DNA from: Arthrobacter sp. StoSoilB5
Lineage (GTDB): Bacteria; Actinomycetota; Actinomycetes; Actinomycetales; Micrococcaceae
Direction: 5' to 3'
Assembly: GCF_019977235.1 (NCBI RefSeq)
Contig: NZ_AP024646.1
Span: 1,364,001 to 1,428,000 of the forward strand
DNA length: 64,000 nt
Shown: positions 50,804 through 58,913 of the stretch, piece by piece
Numbering within the stretch: position 1 is the stretch's first letter
Layout: each line of letters starts with the position of its first letter
Made by a program: the position numbers and the translations under genes
Notes under the pieces: generated by a model
Seen by the model: the letters and a program-made list of their open reading frames with translations, nothing else
Databases searched by the model: none
What the model was told of the DNA's origin: nothing

Positions 50804-51485
50804 CGCGCTCATTCTCAAGCAGGTGCTCCGTCACTTCCAGATCGGGATGCACGAGCACCACTGAGCCGTCCTCTTTCCACGCGCCCAACGCCGCTGCCAG
50901 GCCCGGCTCCAAACCCTCGGCTGCCCGAACCAATAGCCGGACGCCGGTGTCCTGGGTTGCGGCGAATCCGTCCAGAAGGCTGTCGTGGGTGTGGCCAGCT
51001 GTGCCACGGACGGCCGGGAGGCCTGCCTCAGGCTCGTTGTGCGCCATGAAGACATCACCGTGCGAGCGGACCTCCGCGGCATAATCCACGACGCCGGATG
51101 GCAGCTCGCCGGGCCAACGCATCGCAAGTGCCGCGAGCGGCACGGCAACGACCGCGTCAAAGCCGCCCCGGGCGCCGTCGTCGGGGGTGTCGGTAACGAG
51201 CAGGTCGGCTGCGGTGTCATTGAACACCACCTCCATGCCCAGTTGCCAAGCGGCCAGCGCCCACACAAAGGACTTCCAGTGTGCCGGGAGGTCCAGGCGG
51301 ATGGCCATGCCCGGCTCGGCGTCGAGTTCGTCCTGCAGGAGGTTGCTGGTCTTGGCTACCCAGTTGTCCAATACCCGCCCGGATAGCTCTACGCGCTCGG
51401 AATCGGGTCCGTACCACGTCAGCCTGGGTGAGGTGGAGTGGCCGGATCGCAGGGCGGTCATCAGGTTCGCTGCCGGGATGCTCAT
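50790..51485 (-). CDS. TIGR03089 family protein
   Basis: A 231-aa cytoplasmic protein resembling the N-terminal part of AMP-binding (adenylate-forming) enzymes, as in the TIGR03089 family of actinobacteria. It has PRLTWYGPDSERVELSGRVLDNWVAKTSNLLQDEL, GMAIRLDLPAHWKSFVWALAAWQLGMEVVF and LLVTDTPDD. The catalytic P-loop region and C-terminal domain of true ligases are missing, so it is probably not an active ligase. The family usually sits by the LCP/GtrA/whiB/manA cluster as here. Function unknown. Confidence 0.85.
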   Translation of the reverse strand: MSIPAANLMTALRSGHSTSPRLTWYGPDSERVELSGRVLDNWVAKTSNLLQDELDAEPGMAIRLDLPAHWKSFVWALAAWQLGMEVVFNDTAADLLVTDTPDDGARGGFDAVVAVPLAALAMRWPGELPSGVVDYAAEVRSHGDVFMAHNEPEAGLPAVRGTAGHTHDSLLDGFAATQDTGVRLLVRAAEGLEPGLAAALGAWKEDGSVVLVHPDLEVTEHLLENERVSRS

Positions 51486-51565
51486 GGGTCAATCCTGCCA
51501 CGATGGCAAGCCGGGGTCGCCGAAGAATGTGAAATGCAACACAGGTCCGTTAAGTCCATACGATG

Positions 51566-51603
51566 GACATCCCGGGGTTGGGTTGGGAATTCCCCGGAAT
51601 GTC
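51566..51603. repeat. Inverted repeat in the whiB upstream region
   Basis: GACATCCCGGGG pairs with CCCCGGAATGTC (11 of 12) across a 14-nt loop, about 130 bp upstream of the whiB -35. Confidence 0.6.
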
Positions 51604-51731
51604 AGGAGTTGTTCATGGAAACTGATGCCAGGCTTCCGTTTTGGCCCGGAGCCTCGCGCGCCACGACGGAAAATGTTGGGCGTGGCGCATCCCACGTTTC
51701 TACAGATTCTTGATTATTATCCCGGCGCGGC

Positions 51732-51761
51732 TTGACTGGCGGGTAGTTACACGCGTGTAAT
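51732..51761 (+). promoter_or_regulatory. whiB promoter with embedded palindromic operator
   Basis: -35 TTGACT (51732-51737), 18-nt spacer, -10 TGTAAT (51756-51761). A perfect 14-bp palindrome TTACACGCGTGTAA occupies 51747-51760, covering the spacer end and most of the -10, the classical place for a repressor or auto-regulator. Confidence 0.65.
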
Positions 51762-51851
51762 TAGTAATCAACGCCGCTGCACAGATTCCCGGAACATCGC
51801 CGGGAATCGGAAACACATCCAAGCAGCAGCTGCAAAATCAGGAGGGACGCC

Positions 51852-52397
51852 ATGGGGCAAGCGTTGCGTATCCAGGAAGATGCAGTCGTCGCAGAACATG
51901 CGTCGGTGAAATACCGTTCGCGGGAAGTGCCAGGGGACTGGTATGTGGACCCGGCGGATCCGGAAGCGGCAGACCGATACAACCAGAACGTGCAGCAGTC
52001 TTTGGAGGACCAAGCAACTGCCCTCCTCGCTGCACACGAGGCGTTGATTGGTGACCTGCCCGCTGGGCCGGACGAAGACGTGGACGATCCTCCCATGGAG
52101 TTGCGTCGTCCCCAGGAAATCCCAGGACAGCCGGTATGGATTGGACTGCCGGGCCAAGGCGACTTCGATGACGAGGGCGAACTCGGATGGCAGACTGACG
52201 CCTTGTGCGCCCAGACAGATCCGGAAGCATTCTTTCCCGAAAAGGGCGGATCAACGAGGGACGCCAAGAAGGTTTGCGGAGCGTGCAACGTCCGTTCGCA
52301 GTGCCTCGAGTACGCCCTGGCAAACGACGAGCGATTCGGCATCTGGGGCGGGCTCTCTGAGCGCGAACGTCGTCGGTTGAGGAAGCGGGCAGTCTAA
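51852..52397 (+). CDS. WhiB-family regulator, WhiB2/WhmD type
   Basis: An iron-sulfur transcription regulator. The 181-aa protein has four cysteines (residues 119, 142, 145, 151; C-x22-C-x2-C-x5-C) for a [4Fe-4S] cluster, in LGWQTDALCAQTDPEAFFPEKGG and KKVCGACNVRSQC, then GIWGGLSERERRRLRKRAV, the DNA-binding turn and basic tail. The LGWQ...PEKGGST block is typical of WhiB2/WhmD, which controls septation in mycobacteria. The first 110 residues form a longer acidic N-terminus than usual. ATG 51852 has GGAGGGACGCC upstream. It lies 29 nt ahead of the large glycosyltransferase gene. Confidence 0.9.
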   Translation: MGQALRIQEDAVVAEHASVKYRSREVPGDWYVDPADPEAADRYNQNVQQSLEDQATALLAAHEALIGDLPAGPDEDVDDPPMELRRPQEIPGQPVWIGLPGQGDFDDEGELGWQTDALCAQTDPEAFFPEKGGSTRDAKKVCGACNVRSQCLEYALANDERFGIWGGLSERERRRLRKRAV

Positions 52398-52426
52398 TTC
52401 TTAAGGAAGTACACGTTACCGCCGTC

Positions 52427-55400
52427 GTGGTTGCCCACGACGGCGGGAACTATCTCCCCAGGACCTTGGCGGCACTGTCGGACCAGACGCGTTCGGCAGA
52501 TGCCGCCATTGGCATTGATACAGGATCCACGGACAATTCCCTCGAGCTGCTCCGTGAGGCCTTGGGGCAAGCAAACGTCACCGAATACGTCCAGCCAAAG
52601 TCCGGATTCGGTGCTGCTGTCCAGGCGGGCCTGGATGAGCTTGCTCCCGTGGGCTTTGCCAACAACGCAGAACCCGCCGGTGCTGTCGAATGGATCTGGC
52701 TCCTTCATGATGACGCCGCTCCGGCGCCGGATGCCTTGGCCGAGCTTCTCCACGCGGTGGAAAGAACCACGTCGGTAACTGTTGCCGGCTGCAAGCAACT
52801 TGGATGGGACCACGAACGCCATGTGGTGGACGTTGGCTTGTCCACTAGCCGCTGGGCTGAACGCCTCACGCTGATCGACGCCGACGAAGTGGACCAAGGG
52901 CAATACGACGCCCGCACTGACACCTTTGCCGTGAACTCTGCCGGCATGCTGATCCGGAGGGACGTCTGGGAGCACCTGCAGGGCTTCGACCCTGCTTTGC
53001 CGGGCAGCGGCGATGACGTCGATTTCTGTTGGCGCAACTGGCTTGCGGGAAACCGTGTGGTGGTGGTGCCAAGCGCGCGGATGTTCCACGTGGAGCACCG
53101 CCCCCATGGTCTAGGCACGTCCTCGGCGGCCCGCAAGGCACAAATTCACATGCGCCTCAAGCACACGCCGTGGTGGAACGTACCGTTCCAGGCCGCGGGG
53201 GCGCTCTTGGGCGCGCTCGTCCGGCTGGTGCTGAGCATTCTGGTCAAGGAACCGGGCTACGGATTCTCCCAGTTCACCGCGACGATTGCGGGCTTGCTCC
53301 GGCCATTCGCTGTTGCAAGGGGCCGGCGTACCGCGGCCAGGACACGTCGCGTGCACCGTTCGGTGGTCCGGGGCCTCCAAACGTCGTCCCGCGAGGTCCG
53401 CGCCAACAGGCGCTCCCTGCTGGAGGCAATCCGCCCCAGCGAGGAGACTTCCGTCGCCTCCGATCTTCTAGCCCCCGAACCCAGCGGCGATGCCTCCGAC
53501 GATTTCGCGGCGCTGGCAACCAACGAACGCGGGTGGGTGGGTACCGGTGCAGTTGCTGCCGCCATCATCGCGCTAGCGGCTTCTTTGGTAGGGCTGGTTG
53601 GCCTCCTGCGCACGGGAATTGTGGCCGGAGGAGGACTCCTTCCTTTGTCCGAGTCCCCTGCTGATATCTGGTCCAACGCCTCCACCTGGTGGATTTCCCT
53701 CGGAGCGGGGCTGCCGGGGCACGGCGATCCCTTCGCTTACGTATTGTGGCTTCTGTCCTTGTTCGGCGGCGGCGATGGCAACTCGGCAATGGTGTGGCTG
53801 TTGATCCTGGCCATGCCACTGTCTGCGATCAGCGCCTGGTTCGCTGCTGGTGCGTTAACCACGCGGCGCCGGTTCCGGATGGTTGCCGCCCTTGCCTGGT
53901 CCGGGGCACCTGCATTGCTTATTGCCATAAACCAGGGCAGGCCGGGCGCCTTGGTGGCCCACGTCCTGATGCCCTTGCTCATGCTGGCGCTGATACGGGC
54001 CTCGGGCTCCGCCATAGGCCGGGGACACCATGCCGTACGGGCACCTTTCACTCGCCGCCCGGTGCCCGTGCTCGGTAAGCCAGGCATTAACGGCACGCCG
54101 TCCTGGACCGCCGCAGCGGCGGCAGGCTTGGCGATGGCTGCCATCACCGCCTCGGCACCTTCGCTCCTGGGGCCGATTACTGTTGTTGTGGTCCTGGCAG
54201 CCGTGGTGCTCGGACAACGGGGAAAGACGCTGTGGTGGGCCCTTTTGCCCAGTGCAGCCTTATTCATTCCCTACGGTATTTCGGTACTCGACCGCCCCCG
54301 TTCTTTGCTCGCAGATCCTGGACTGCCCCTCAGCTTCGACGCCGCACCGCTGTGGCAGCAGTTCCTGGGCCAGCCGTTGGCGTTCAAGATCGACGGCGGC
54401 CTCACAGGCCTTGGGATGTTCGGACCCGGCGCTGTGCCTTGGGCGCTGTTGCTGGCGCTGCTGGTCAGCGTCCCGGTACTTCTCCTGGCCGTCGCAGCGT
54501 TGTTCCTTCCCGGTAAGCGCACCGTCCTGGCCCGCGTCTTCTGGTTGGCCGCACTGGCAACGCTGGCCAGTAGTTGGCTGATGGGCCACGTGGCCACAGG
54601 CGTCAACAACAATGTGATTATTGGCCCATTCACCGGACCGGCGGTTTCGGCCGCGGGTATCCTGCTGCTCGGTGCGGCATTGCTGGGTGCCGAGAGAATA
54701 TTCGCAGTTTCCAACAGGGCATCGGATACCACCCGTTGGAAGGCGTCCTTCCGTCGCATGGCCTCGGGCGTGGCCCTTGCCCTCTTGATGGGTGGACCCC
54801 TGGCCGGGATGGCGGCATGGGCAGGACAGAACGTCCTGCAGCCCTCGTCCGAGGCCCCGGTGGCCACCGATACCGCTGACGCCGCACTGACCGGGGACAG
54901 TAACAAGTCATCCTTGGGCTCGGCCCGCCAAGTGCGGCCGGTGGATAGGGGCACTTTGCCAGCCACCGCCGTCGACCGTGGCGAGGGACCGGAACGTACG
55001 CGAACCCTGGTTATTACCAGCGGTGAGCAGGGCGCCTTCACGTCCTCACTGATGCGCGGTGCCGGGACTACGCTGGACAGCCTGTCCACCATCGCCTCGG
55101 CCAGGACCATCATCGGCGCTCCCGGCCGTGAAGAGATTGCCACCGACGACGACGCTACTGCGTCCCTCCGCAGGGCTGTGGCCACAATCGTGGCTAGCAC
55201 AGGAGTGGACCCCCGCAGCGATCTTGAGCAGCTCGGTGCAGGTTTTGTGGTGCTTAAGGCCGCTGACGACGCAGCGCAACTAACGGCCAGCAGGATCGAC
55301 GCCGTCCCGGGTCTGGTTGCTGTTGGACAAACCGACGCCGGTTGGTTGTGGCGCGTCACGCCGCGGAGCCCCTCTGCCTCGACCGCCGCGGACACCGCGC

Positions 55401-55786
55401 ACAGGGTTCGAATTCTGAATGCCCAGGGTGAAATCATCGGCTCCCTGCCGTCAGCAGAGGTATCGGTGGACGCATCCGTGCCCTCGGGTGACGAGGGGCG
55501 CCGCGTGGTCCTGGCCGAACGGTCCGATCCCGGATGGAGTGCTTGGATGGATGGGCGCCAGCTGAAGGCGACCACGTCCGGCTGGGCCCAAGCCTTCGAA
55601 CTTCCCGCCAGCGGAGGCGACCTTGAAATCCGCTACACCAACCCCTGGGGTCTTTGGTTTGGCATCCTGCAGGCAGTGGTGTTCGGACTGACCGTGCTGC
55701 TGGCCGTTCCGATGCCTGCCCGCCGCTCGCGAACCGGCATGTCGAGGGACGAAGTCTCCCTCCGTAAGGAGTACAGCAGTGTCTGA
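52427..55786 (+). CDS. Large membrane GT2 glycosyltransferase
   Basis: An 1119-aa protein. Residues 1-210 form a GT-A glycosyltransferase 2 domain (VAHDGGNYLPRTLAALSDQ, IGIDTGSTDNSLELL, WIWLLHDDAAPAPDALAELL carrying the acidic metal motif, PGSGDDVDFCWRNWLAGNRV). From about residue 370 there are a dozen or more membrane segments and a Ser/Thr-rich exported portion with a final helix. It probably glycosylates an envelope polymer. Conserved next to whiB2 in actinobacteria. The start is doubtful: GTG 52427 removes half of the first beta strand, whereas AAGGAAG (52403-52409) points at a GTT at 52415. Confidence 0.88.
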   Translation: MVAHDGGNYLPRTLAALSDQTRSADAAIGIDTGSTDNSLELLREALGQANVTEYVQPKSGFGAAVQAGLDELAPVGFANNAEPAGAVEWIWLLHDDAAPAPDALAELLHAVERTTSVTVAGCKQLGWDHERHVVDVGLSTSRWAERLTLIDADEVDQGQYDARTDTFAVNSAGMLIRRDVWEHLQGFDPALPGSGDDVDFCWRNWLAGNRVVVVPSARMFHVEHRPHGLGTSSAARKAQIHMRLKHTPWWNVPFQAAGALLGALVRLVLSILVKEPGYGFSQFTATIAGLLRPFAVARGRRTAARTRRVHRSVVRGLQTSSREVRANRRSLLEAIRPSEETSVASDLLAPEPSGDASDDFAALATNERGWVGTGAVAAAIIALAASLVGLVGLLRTGIVAGGGLLPLSESPADIWSNASTWWISLGAGLPGHGDPFAYVLWLLSLFGGGDGNSAMVWLLILAMPLSAISAWFAAGALTTRRRFRMVAALAWSGAPALLIAINQGRPGALVAHVLMPLLMLALIRASGSAIGRGHHAVRAPFTRRPVPVLGKPGINGTPSWTAAAAAGLAMAAITASAPSLLGPITVVVVLAAVVLGQRGKTLWWALLPSAALFIPYGISVLDRPRSLLADPGLPLSFDAAPLWQQFLGQPLAFKIDGGLTGLGMFGPGAVPWALLLALLVSVPVLLLAVAALFLPGKRTVLARVFWLAALATLASSWLMGHVATGVNNNVIIGPFTGPAVSAAGILLLGAALLGAERIFAVSNRASDTTRWKASFRRMASGVALALLMGGPLAGMAAWAGQNVLQPSSEAPVATDTADAALTGDSNKSSLGSARQVRPVDRGTLPATAVDRGEGPERTRTLVITSGEQGAFTSSLMRGAGTTLDSLSTIASARTIIGAPGREEIATDDDATASLRRAVATIVASTGVDPRSDLEQLGAGFVVLKAADDAAQLTASRIDAVPGLVAVGQTDAGWLWRVTPRSPSASTAADTAHRVRILNAQGEIIGSLPSAEVSVDASVPSGDEGRRVVLAERSDPGWSAWMDGRQLKATTSGWAQAFELPASGGDLEIRYTNPWGLWFGILQAVVFGLTVLLAVPMPARRSRTGMSRDEVSLRKEYSSV

Positions 55787-57416
55787 CGACCCCAAGAACA
55801 AGGTCGACGATCAAGGGAAGCGCAGCTCCACCAAGGGCACCCGCGGCTCCAACAAGGGGATCATCACAGGGGTTTTGTCTGCCGTGGTGATTCTTGCTGC
55901 GGGAGGGGGAGCGGTTGCCGCCACCTCAATGGTTCCGGCCCCCTCCGGGGGCTCTGCCGTGGACATCCGGCAGGCCGATGTTCCGGCAGGTCGCTCCCTG
56001 GGCGTCTGCCCGGAACCAGCGCGCCTTGTCACTGGAACCGATGTAGGCACGGATGCTGAATTCAGCCCGGTTTCCACCACTGCCACCAGTGCGCTCAATG
56101 CCGTGGTCCTGAGCAATCCCGCAGGCACCATTCCGGGAAGCAAAGTGACGTCCTTGGCGGGGGAGGCGGTTGCGCAGATTGCAAAGACACCCACAAGCAC
56201 CCCGTCGCCCTCGCCGGGCCCGCCGGTATTGGCGGCCGCGGTGGCCTCCATCAGCCCCGTTGCTGCCCCCACGGTGGTAGGCGCTGACCCCATCGGAAAT
56301 GAACAAGCTTCCTTGGCCGCTAATCTCAGCTACTCAGCCACGGACGGCGACCTCCGTGGCCTGGCCGCGGCCCCGTGCCAGCAACCTGGAAACGACGCGT
56401 GGTTGTTGGGCGCGGACACCGCGCTCGGCAGGACAGCGGTCCTGAACCTGAGCAATGCATCCGAAACGCCGGCAACCGTCAACCTGGACCTTTTTGGCGC
56501 TCAAGGACAGATCCAGGCCCCTGGCGCACGCGGTCTCCTGATCGCTCCCGGAACCACCCGTTCAGTGAACCTTGCCGGCCTGGCCCCTGGCGAATCCCAA
56601 CTGGCAGTGCACGTGCGCAGCTCAGGCGGACCCGTAGCCGGGACCATCCAGCAGAGCGTGCTGCGCGGACTCGTGCCGGGTGGCGTGGAGTTCCTGTCCC
56701 CAGGTTCCGGGCCGTCCAATCTCCAGGTGATGGCGGGCGTCGACATCCAGGATGCGGCCGCCATCAAGGCACTGGGCAGCAAATCCGGCTTTGCTGATGC
56801 CGTTCCCGCGCTTGAAATTGCCGTGCCTGGCTCCACCGACGCAGTGGTTCAAGTCCGGCTGTACGGCGCAAATGGTGAGCGGCAGCTTCCCAACGGGGGA
56901 GTAGTCACCGTCAAGGGCGGCACAGTATCTACTTTGGATCTCGACGGCGTTCCGGCTGGCAGCTATACAGTGAGCGCGAGTTCGGATGTCGCTTTCGTGG
57001 CTTCAACCAGGATTGCGAGGGGTGCCAAAGCGGAGGAGCCCACGGATTTCGCTTGGTCTCCGTCTTCGGCCCGCCTCGGCAGCCAGCATGTGGTGGCGGT
57101 GCCCCATGACGGTCAGGGCTTCTTCAGCTTCGGTGTTCCCGAGGGCCGTGCGACAGTCAGCTATGCACCGGTGACCGCCGATGGGAAGGTGGGCAAGTCC
57201 GTGGATGTGGACATGTCCGGCGGCACAACGTCGCTGATCGGGCTCCCGGCAAAATCCGGACAGGCTGTGATTGCAGGGTATGTGGTATCGGCATCAGGGG
57301 ACCCGGTGTACGGAGCACTGTTGCTGGGTAGGCAGGACCGCCCCGACGTCTCCGTGCTGGGCATCCAGGATGCTGCTGCAGGACTTGAAAAAGTCCCAGT
57401 GACCGTGGGCTACTAG
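55779..57416 (+). CDS. DUF5719 family exported protein
   Basis: A 545-aa protein, probably anchored by an N-terminal transmembrane segment (ITGVLSAVVILAAGGGAVAATS near residues 30-50). The long exported part consists of beta-rich segments (LGRTAVLNLSNASETPATVNLDLFGAQGQI, IAPGTTRSVNLAGLAPGESQLAVHVRS, VVTVKGGTVSTLDLDGVPAGSYTVSASS). It fits the DUF5719 family (PF18986), found behind the whiB2-linked GT2 gene in actinobacteria; function unknown. GTG 55779 overlaps the GT2 stop by 8 bp and has AAGGAG 7 nt upstream. Its stop codon is part of a 17-bp tandem repeat. Confidence 0.85.
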   Translation: MSDDPKNKVDDQGKRSSTKGTRGSNKGIITGVLSAVVILAAGGGAVAATSMVPAPSGGSAVDIRQADVPAGRSLGVCPEPARLVTGTDVGTDAEFSPVSTTATSALNAVVLSNPAGTIPGSKVTSLAGEAVAQIAKTPTSTPSPSPGPPVLAAAVASISPVAAPTVVGADPIGNEQASLAANLSYSATDGDLRGLAAAPCQQPGNDAWLLGADTALGRTAVLNLSNASETPATVNLDLFGAQGQIQAPGARGLLIAPGTTRSVNLAGLAPGESQLAVHVRSSGGPVAGTIQQSVLRGLVPGGVEFLSPGSGPSNLQVMAGVDIQDAAAIKALGSKSGFADAVPALEIAVPGSTDAVVQVRLYGANGERQLPNGGVVTVKGGTVSTLDLDGVPAGSYTVSASSDVAFVASTRIARGAKAEEPTDFAWSPSSARLGSQHVVAVPHDGQGFFSFGVPEGRATVSYAPVTADGKVGKSVDVDMSGGTTSLIGLPAKSGQAVIAGYVVSASGDPVYGALLLGRQDRPDVSVLGIQDAAAGLEKVPVTVGY

Positions 57417-57448
57417 TGACCGTGGGCTACTAGTGACGGTGGGCTACC
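57398..57448 (+). repeat. 17-bp tandem repeat, three copies, across the DUF5719 stop
   Basis: AGTGACCGTGGGCTACT occurs twice exactly (57398-57414, 57415-57431) and a third time with two changes (57432-57448). The first copy encodes VTVGY-stop; later copies are out of frame and noncoding. Confidence 0.95.
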
Positions 57449-57476
57449 AGCGGCGTTACGGGCTCGCCTTTGGGCG

Positions 57477-57995
57477 CTACTGGTAGCGACGCCGGTATAC
57501 AGGATCCAGCGTCTCTGGTGGGACACCGAGCATTTCCGCGGTGTATTCCACCACGACGTCATGGACGAGGTCCTGGAGCTCTTCCCGAGTTCCGGCAGTC
57601 TGTTCGACGACCCTCCGGTACACGGTGATCATGGGCGCTTCCCCACGGCCGCCTGGAGTATAGGAGCCCATGGGAGCTGCCGTACCCTCCGCGACCAATT
57701 GCTCAAGGTTCGGTGGGATTTCGTCGACCGCAAAGAGCACGCCATCCAACTGCTTGCCCCACATATCCTGGAGGCGTTCAGCGGAGTCCAGCACCATGTC
57801 GTCAAAACGTTCTGCGCGCGTCCGGAAGCCGGGGAGGCTTGGGAGCATGAGTTCTCCGCGCAGTCCCCTCCCGTGGCGGTTTCTCCTGCGCCGCCGGAAA
57901 CCACGGACATCCGCGCCGGTGTGTTCCTTTGCCTGATCGCCATCGGCGTCAGTCCACCGGATTGTGAAGCCAGGAACATGTGGCTGTGACTGCAT
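57477..57995 (-). CDS. PF06262-type zincin-like protein with degenerate active site
   Basis: A 172-aa protein. From about residue 45 it resembles the small zincin-like metallopeptidase family (PF06262): FRTRAERFDDMVLDSAERL, VLFAVDEIPPN, APMITVYRRVVEQTAGTREELQDLV. Where the family has VHEIAHHFG (HExxH), this protein reads VHDVVVEYTAEMLG, so the catalytic Glu and second His are missing and it is probably not an active protease. The first 45 residues are basic (GFRRRRRNRHGRG). ATG 57995 has TAAAGT 6 nt upstream. It is divergent from DUF3499. Confidence 0.75.
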   Translation of the reverse strand: MQSQPHVPGFTIRWTDADGDQAKEHTGADVRGFRRRRRNRHGRGLRGELMLPSLPGFRTRAERFDDMVLDSAERLQDMWGKQLDGVLFAVDEIPPNLEQLVAEGTAAPMGSYTPGGRGEAPMITVYRRVVEQTAGTREELQDLVHDVVVEYTAEMLGVPPETLDPVYRRRYQ

Positions 57996-58001
57996 ATATC
58001 G

Positions 58002-58007
58002 ACTTTA
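58002..58007 (-). promoter_or_regulatory. -10 hexamer of the zincin-like gene, leaderless geometry
   Basis: TAAAGT (minus strand) lies 6 nt before ATG 57995. Confidence 0.55.
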
Positions 58008-58123
58008 GTCCCGAGGAACCGCCAGCGCGACATCATGCCGTGCAGCGCGCCGCCAGCGACACAAACTGGAGCTTGCGGGTGGGCCACGGGCAGCCAATGC
58101 ACAGGGTAGTGGCCAAAGGGCGC

Positions 58124-58129
58124 TAATCT
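58124..58129 (+). promoter_or_regulatory. Candidate -10 of DUF3499 gene
   Basis: TAATCT lies 8 nt before GTG 58138, slightly further than the 6-7 nt seen at other genes; no ribosome site is present. Confidence 0.4.
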
Positions 58130-58137
58130 GGGATGTT

Positions 58138-58515
58138 GTGGGTGCTATTCGTCAGTGTTCAAGGTCCGCCTGCCGCCAATCCGCGGTGGCTACTTTGACG
58201 TACGTGTACGCCGAGTCGACGGCGGTCCTCGGCCCGCTCGCCACGTACGCCGAACCACATGCTTACGATCTCTGCGCCCAGCATGCGGAATCCCTTACGG
58301 TTCCGCGAGGCTGGGAAGTCTTGCGCCTGGCAATGCCTACAACACCTCCGGAGCCAGGCCCCGACGACCTGCTGGCACTTGCCAACGCGGTGCGGGAAGC
58401 TGCGTCGGCGGCCACGGACACCCCCGCCCGCACCAGTCGCCCGCACGTCGAGGCGCCGGCAATGGTTGAAGGTACGCGCCGCGGCCATTTGCGGATTTTG
58501 CGGGAACCGTCCTAG
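58138..58515 (+). CDS. DUF3499 family protein
   Basis: A 125-aa cytoplasmic protein. The N-terminal half is conserved: IRQCSRSACRQSAVATLTYVYAESTAVLGPLATYAEPHAYDLCAQHAESLTVPRGWEVLRL, with Cys7, Cys12, Cys46 and His48 arranged like a small zinc-binding module. The C-terminal half is variable and low complexity. DUF3499 (PF12005) is restricted to actinobacteria and lies by the metallopeptidase, Trm112-like and manB/manA genes. Function unknown; metal binding is inferred from the residue pattern. Confidence 0.87.
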   Translation: MGAIRQCSRSACRQSAVATLTYVYAESTAVLGPLATYAEPHAYDLCAQHAESLTVPRGWEVLRLAMPTTPPEPGPDDLLALANAVREAASAATDTPARTSRPHVEAPAMVEGTRRGHLRILREPS

Positions 58516-58648
58516 TTCTGCTTGACCAGCCCCTGCCGGGACTCAAATCGTCGTCGGATCCTTGCGGCGTGGTCCTGCGCTGTAGGCTGGAATCTGCAGA
58601 CAAATCCGCCAGCGGCGCCACACGCGCGCCATCCAGGGAGCATCATTC

Positions 58649-58867
58649 ATGCCAAAGGTCAGTCCTGAACTGTTGTCCATCCTGCGCTGCCCCGTGACGG
58701 GCTCACCGCTGGTCCAGGAGGGCGAGGAACTTGTTTCAACTGCTCCCGCCGAAAACGGTGAAAAGGTCCGTTACGCGATCGAGGACGGCATTCCCTTGCT
58801 TCTGCCGCCGGAACTGCTTGCTGCTTCCAACGCCGCAGGCTCCGGCCAGCACCACGCCAAAGCCTGA
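58649..58867 (+). CDS. Trm112 family protein
   Basis: A 72-aa protein of the Trm112/YcaR family (PF03966). It has PELLSILRCPVTGSPLVQEGEELVS and RYAIEDGIPLLLPPE. Only one of the usual zinc Cys pairs remains (Cys14), so zinc binding is probably lost, as in many bacterial members. Eukaryotic Trm112 activates methyltransferases; the bacterial role is unclear. ATG 58649 has AGGGAGC 7 nt upstream. It lies 46 nt before ahcY. Confidence 0.85.
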   Translation: MPKVSPELLSILRCPVTGSPLVQEGEELVSTAPAENGEKVRYAIEDGIPLLLPPELLAASNAAGSGQHHAKA

Positions 58868-58913
58868 CGTACTTCCAGACAGCAATCCCGCACGGTACAC
58901 CTAAAGGACTTCC

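Larger units (their letters stand above)
51486..51851. other. 366-bp divergent intergenic region TIGR03089 / whiB
   Basis: It contains a 12-bp inverted repeat (51566-51603), then the whiB promoter with a palindrome inside its spacer (51732-51761). Short frames in it lack ribosome sites and similarity; I see no gene. Confidence 0.6.

Noticed and set aside
51438..51713. A plus-strand frame in the whiB upstream region as a small gene.
   Set aside because: It starts inside the TIGR03089 gene, lacks a ribosome site and ends before the whiB promoter; no similarity.
58868..58913. An SAH riboswitch ahead of ahcY.
   Set aside because: The gap to the Trm112-like gene is only 46 nt, with no room for the known fold and no paired stems.
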